Positions 30,850 through 32,965 of a stretch of 32,965 nt of DNA are shown one piece after another. The position numbers were made by a program, and so were the translations under genes. Location of the stretch: positions 1 to 32,965 of the forward strand of contig CAYPQM010000074.1 of NCBI GenBank assembly GCA_964412845.1. The letters run 5' to 3'. Source of the stretch: JAWWPY01 sp964412845 (GTDB lineage Bacteria; Actinomycetota; Actinomycetes; Streptosporangiales; Streptosporangiaceae). The notes beneath the pieces are model-generated. The model was not told the DNA's origin. It saw nothing but the letters and a program-made list of their open reading frames with translations, and made no database searches. Position 1 is the first letter of the stretch. Every line of letters starts with the position of its first letter.

Positions 30850-32172
30850 TCAGGCGGCGCGGTCCAGTGACCGGGTGGTGTCCACCATGTCGCCGTCTGA
30901 CATCCGGCCGGCCGCTGCCCGCGCCGGCATCAGTTCGCCAGTGGTCCTCGGCACCGGACGGAGCGCGTTCGCCGCGGCGATCAGGGCGAGCACGCTGATG
31001 CCGATCCCGTAGCCGACCATCGTCTCGACAATGCCGGCGTGCACCACGCTGATCCCGGCGATGATCGCCGGGACGCTGAAGGCGAGGTAGCCGACGACAT
31101 AGACGCTGGCGAAGAACTCGCCCCGCTCCGCGTGCGCGGGCAGCAGAGACAGGGTCCGCATGGCGGCGCCCATCGTCGCACCGAGCCCGAGCCCGGTCAG
31201 CGCGGAGCCCGTGTAGAACGCGACGGTCCACGGCCCGACCAGGCTGATCAGGGTGATCCCGGTACCGAGGATCAGCCCCGTACCGCCGAGCACCGTGCTG
31301 CGCCGGGCGGGCGCGTTGCGCATGACGACCGTGCCGACGAACGCTGATCCGCAGACCGCCGCCACGACGAGAGCATCAAGGAAACGGTCGGTGAGGCCGA
31401 ACCTGACGGCCGCGAGCGTAGTCGTCAGGGACAGGGTGAGGCCGACCTGGGCCCAGGTCGCGAACAGCGCCGGCAGGTTGCGGATGAACTCGGGGCGCAG
31501 GTGCCGGGGCACGCGCATCCGGGGCGCGAGCGACCGCAGGGCTCCGCCGTGGCGCCGCCCGGTCTCCGGGCCGACCGCCACGGCCAGCAGCACCAGCGCG
31601 AAGAGCACGCCGAGGAGCACGAATACCAGCACCGTCGGGGCCGGCGCGAACTGCACCAGCCCGCCCGCGCCGAGCGCGCCGAGCGCCAGTCCCAGGCTCG
31701 GCACCAGGCTGTTCACCAGGCCCGCGAAGCGCGCCCGGTGCGGGCCGGCGAAGTCGATGATCCCTGCGCTCAATGCCCCGAGGGTCGAACCCGCGGCCAG
31801 GCCCTGCAGCACGCGCCCCAGGTAAAGCCAGCCGACGCCGTCGGCACGCGCGAAGACGACCATGCTGGCCGCGAGCGCGGCGAATCCCGCGAGCAGGACC
31901 GGCTTTCGCCCGATGAAGTCCGACAGGCCGCCGACCGTGAGCAGCGTGAGCAGCAGGGCCAGCGCGTAGACGCCGAAGATCGAGGTGAGTGTGATGGCGG
32001 AGAAATGCCACCTGGCCTCGTAAACGACGTACAGCGGCGAGGGGGCGCTGGCGGCGAACATCAAGCCCAGGTACGCCACGATCATCACCCAGAACGACAC
32101 CCCCGCAGAAAGCCTGAGCCGGAGCGCGGACGGCCGAGATACGGATGCCCGGAAGGCACGGTAGGTGGACAT
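30850..32172 (-). CDS. MFS transporter, probably exporter
   Basis: A 440-residue major facilitator protein with about 12 helices. The family signature A in loop 2-3 is GGLSDFIGRKPVLL, and the first half has YLGLMFAASAPSPLYVVYEARWHFS, the form seen in drug/metabolite exporters. LYLGRVLQGLAAGSTLGALSAG is a motif-C-like Gly-rich helix, suggesting export by proton antiport. The tail is cytosolic. ATG 32172 is preceded by GAGGAGAAG. Its own operator is just upstream and matches the one before the neighbouring TetR gene, so it is most likely a TetR-repressed efflux pump. Confidence 0.9.
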   Translation of the reverse strand: MSTYRAFRASVSRPSALRLRLSAGVSFWVMIVAYLGLMFAASAPSPLYVVYEARWHFSAITLTSIFGVYALALLLTLLTVGGLSDFIGRKPVLLAGFAALAASMVVFARADGVGWLYLGRVLQGLAAGSTLGALSAGIIDFAGPHRARFAGLVNSLVPSLGLALGALGAGGLVQFAPAPTVLVFVLLGVLFALVLLAVAVGPETGRRHGGALRSLAPRMRVPRHLRPEFIRNLPALFATWAQVGLTLSLTTTLAAVRFGLTDRFLDALVVAAVCGSAFVGTVVMRNAPARRSTVLGGTGLILGTGITLISLVGPWTVAFYTGSALTGLGLGATMGAAMRTLSLLPAHAERGEFFASVYVVGYLAFSVPAIIAGISVVHAGIVETMVGYGIGISVLALIAAANALRPVPRTTGELMPARAAAGRMSDGDMVDTTRSLDRAA

Positions 32173-32183
32173 GACTTCTCCTC

Positions 32184-32203
32184 AATATGACTGGTCATCT
32201 TAA
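32184..32203. promoter_or_regulatory. TetR operator before the MFS gene
   Basis: AATATGACTGGTCATCTTA contains the near-palindrome ATGACTGGTCAT. It lies directly upstream of the ribosome site. On the minus strand it includes CATATT, a possible -10. It differs at only two positions from the element at 32868-32886. The rest of 32204-32288 shows nothing recognisable. Confidence 0.65.
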
Positions 32204-32288
32204 TGCGCATGTCTGTGCGGGGTGCTTGTGTCGGATGGCTGGCCGGCTAGCTATGCGGTTGGCCGGCCAGCCGTCATCGAATGGGTGA

Positions 32289-32861
32289 TCAGCACAGAAG
32301 CTGATCGAAAACGACGGCGAAGAAGTCGTCCATTGCTTCCGGGCCTTTGATGACCTTGGTGCGGGTCACCGCCCCTTCCCATGCGTTGACCACGAACCGG
32401 CCGAGCCGCTCCGGATCCAGGCCGGCCGGGATCTCACCTGCCGCCTGCGCCGCACGCAGCAGTTCGGCGACCCGAGCCGACCAGTCGGCCAGGCTCGCCG
32501 TCACCTCGGCGCTGATCACCATGCTGTGATCGGCAAGCTCGGTGCCCATGTTGCCGACCAGGCAGCCACGGGAGAACTCGCGGCCGACAAGTATCTCGCG
32601 CAGCAGACCAAACCGGGCCCGCAGCTGCGCCAGCGGGGAGAGCCCGGGCGGCAGTTCCGCGCGCCAGCCCGACGCGGCCGCGTAGCGGCGCACCACCTCG
32701 GCCCCCAGGTCCTCTTTGCTCTTGAAGTGGTTGTAGAAGGATCCCTTGGGCACGCCAGCAGACCTGGTGATGTCCTCGACCGAGCAGGCGCTGAAACCGC
32801 GCCGGTGAAACTCCACCAGCGCCGACGCGACGATCTCCTCACGAACACTGACCTGTGGCAT
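32289..32861 (-). CDS. TetR/AcrR regulator (AcuR/NemR-like)
   Basis: A 190-residue repressor with helix-turn-helix at residues 8-55 (SVEDITRSAGVPKGSFYNHFKSKEDL). The ligand domain has the block FSRGCLVGNMGTELAD, typical of AcuR/NemR-type TetR proteins; the Cys here lies near where NemR uses a reactive Cys to sense electrophiles, so an electrophile or quinone-type signal is possible. The gene ends LLC, with a terminal Cys. It lies 116 bp upstream of the MFS gene and shares its operator. Start ATG 32861 sits six bases after a -10-like CATATT, so its mRNA may be leaderless. Confidence 0.92.
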   Translation of the reverse strand: MPQVSVREEIVASALVEFHRRGFSACSVEDITRSAGVPKGSFYNHFKSKEDLGAEVVRRYAAASGWRAELPPGLSPLAQLRARFGLLREILVGREFSRGCLVGNMGTELADHSMVISAEVTASLADWSARVAELLRAAQAAGEIPAGLDPERLGRFVVNAWEGAVTRTKVIKGPEAMDDFFAVVFDQLLC

Positions 32862-32867
32862 GCGTTC

Positions 32868-32896
32868 AATATGACCGGTCGTCTTAGATTTGTCAA
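32868..32896 (-). promoter_or_regulatory. Promoter with embedded TetR operator
   Basis: Minus strand: -35 TTGACA (32896-32891), 17-bp spacer, -10 CATATT (32873-32868). The operator AATATGACCGGTCGTCTTA (32868-32886, perfect GACCGGTC core) fills the spacer and -10, the classical position for autorepression. Confidence 0.65.
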
Positions 32897-32910
32897 GCGC
32901 CCAGGGTTCC

Positions 32911-32965
32911 GCGGCCCGGCTGACCCGGCGGCCCGGCTGACCCGGCGGCCCGGCTGACCCGGCGG
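32911..32965. repeat. 17-bp tandem repeat at the right edge
   Basis: Three full copies of GCGGCCCGGCTGACCCG (32911-32927, 32928-32944, 32945-32961) plus GCGG of a fourth, continuing past the window. Perfect copies. Upstream of the TetR promoter. Confidence 0.85.

Noticed and set aside
32911..32965. Possible CRISPR-like array
   Set aside because: Units are directly adjacent 17-mers with no spacers; the same holds for the repeats at 25207-25263.

Overview
The window comes from a high-GC actinomycete. Codons end mostly in G or C, many genes overlap by 4 bp (ATGA or GTGA), starts include GTG and TTG, and the families present (a Mer-like flavin oxidoreductase, an MbtH-type NRPS, a histone H1-like protein, many TetR and GntR regulators) fit Actinomycetota. 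No rRNA, tRNA, CRISPR array, IS element or integrase was seen.

Region 1 (1-10764, all minus strand) looks like a catabolic regulon. One long operon reads from 8886 down past the left edge: M20 hydrolase, M29/NicX-like protein, B12-binding subunit, B12-dependent acyl-CoA mutase, CaiB-type CoA transferase, second M20 hydrolase, luciferase-like oxidoreductase, methylmalonyl-CoA epimerase and a GntR/FCD regulator. An NCS1 permease (9189-10640) has its own promoter. Both promoters carry ATCAGA repeats at or next to the -10, so the GntR protein probably controls both. The likely theme is uptake and hydrolysis of a small, perhaps nitrogen-containing, compound, CoA activation, then carbon-skeleton rearrangement towards succinyl-CoA.

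Region 2 (10797-14534) holds a Mug-type DNA glycosylase behind a large membrane GGDEF-EAL protein.

Region 3 (about 14535-19294) is the most unusual part. An AT-richer leader precedes a single-module NRPS of MbtH, adenylation, thiolation and reductase domains, with no condensation or thioesterase domain. It overlaps, in another frame, a divergent leucyl/phenylalanyl-tRNA-protein transferase (Aat) homologue. The adenylation pocket has two acidic residues, suggesting a basic amino acid. Classical Aat enzymes add Leu or Phe from tRNA to N-terminal Arg or Lys. Together they suggest a condensation-free, tRNA-dependent route to a dipeptide aldehyde or a product derived from it. This is inference; the adenylation domain also lacks the usual A10 lysine.

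Region 4 (19304-27941) is a second catabolic locus: APC permease, enoyl-CoA hydratase, lactonase-like MBL protein, acyl-CoA ligase and an amidohydrolase on the minus strand, then a TetR regulator, and divergently a second amidohydrolase and a 6PGDH-like oxidoreductase. An ATCGATCGAT element lies before both the APC operon and the TetR gene.

Region 5 (27942-32965) holds a Lys/Ala/Pro-rich histone H1-like protein, an aldehyde dehydrogenase, and an MFS exporter with its TetR regulator. These last two share a near-identical operator. The window ends in a 17-bp tandem repeat.
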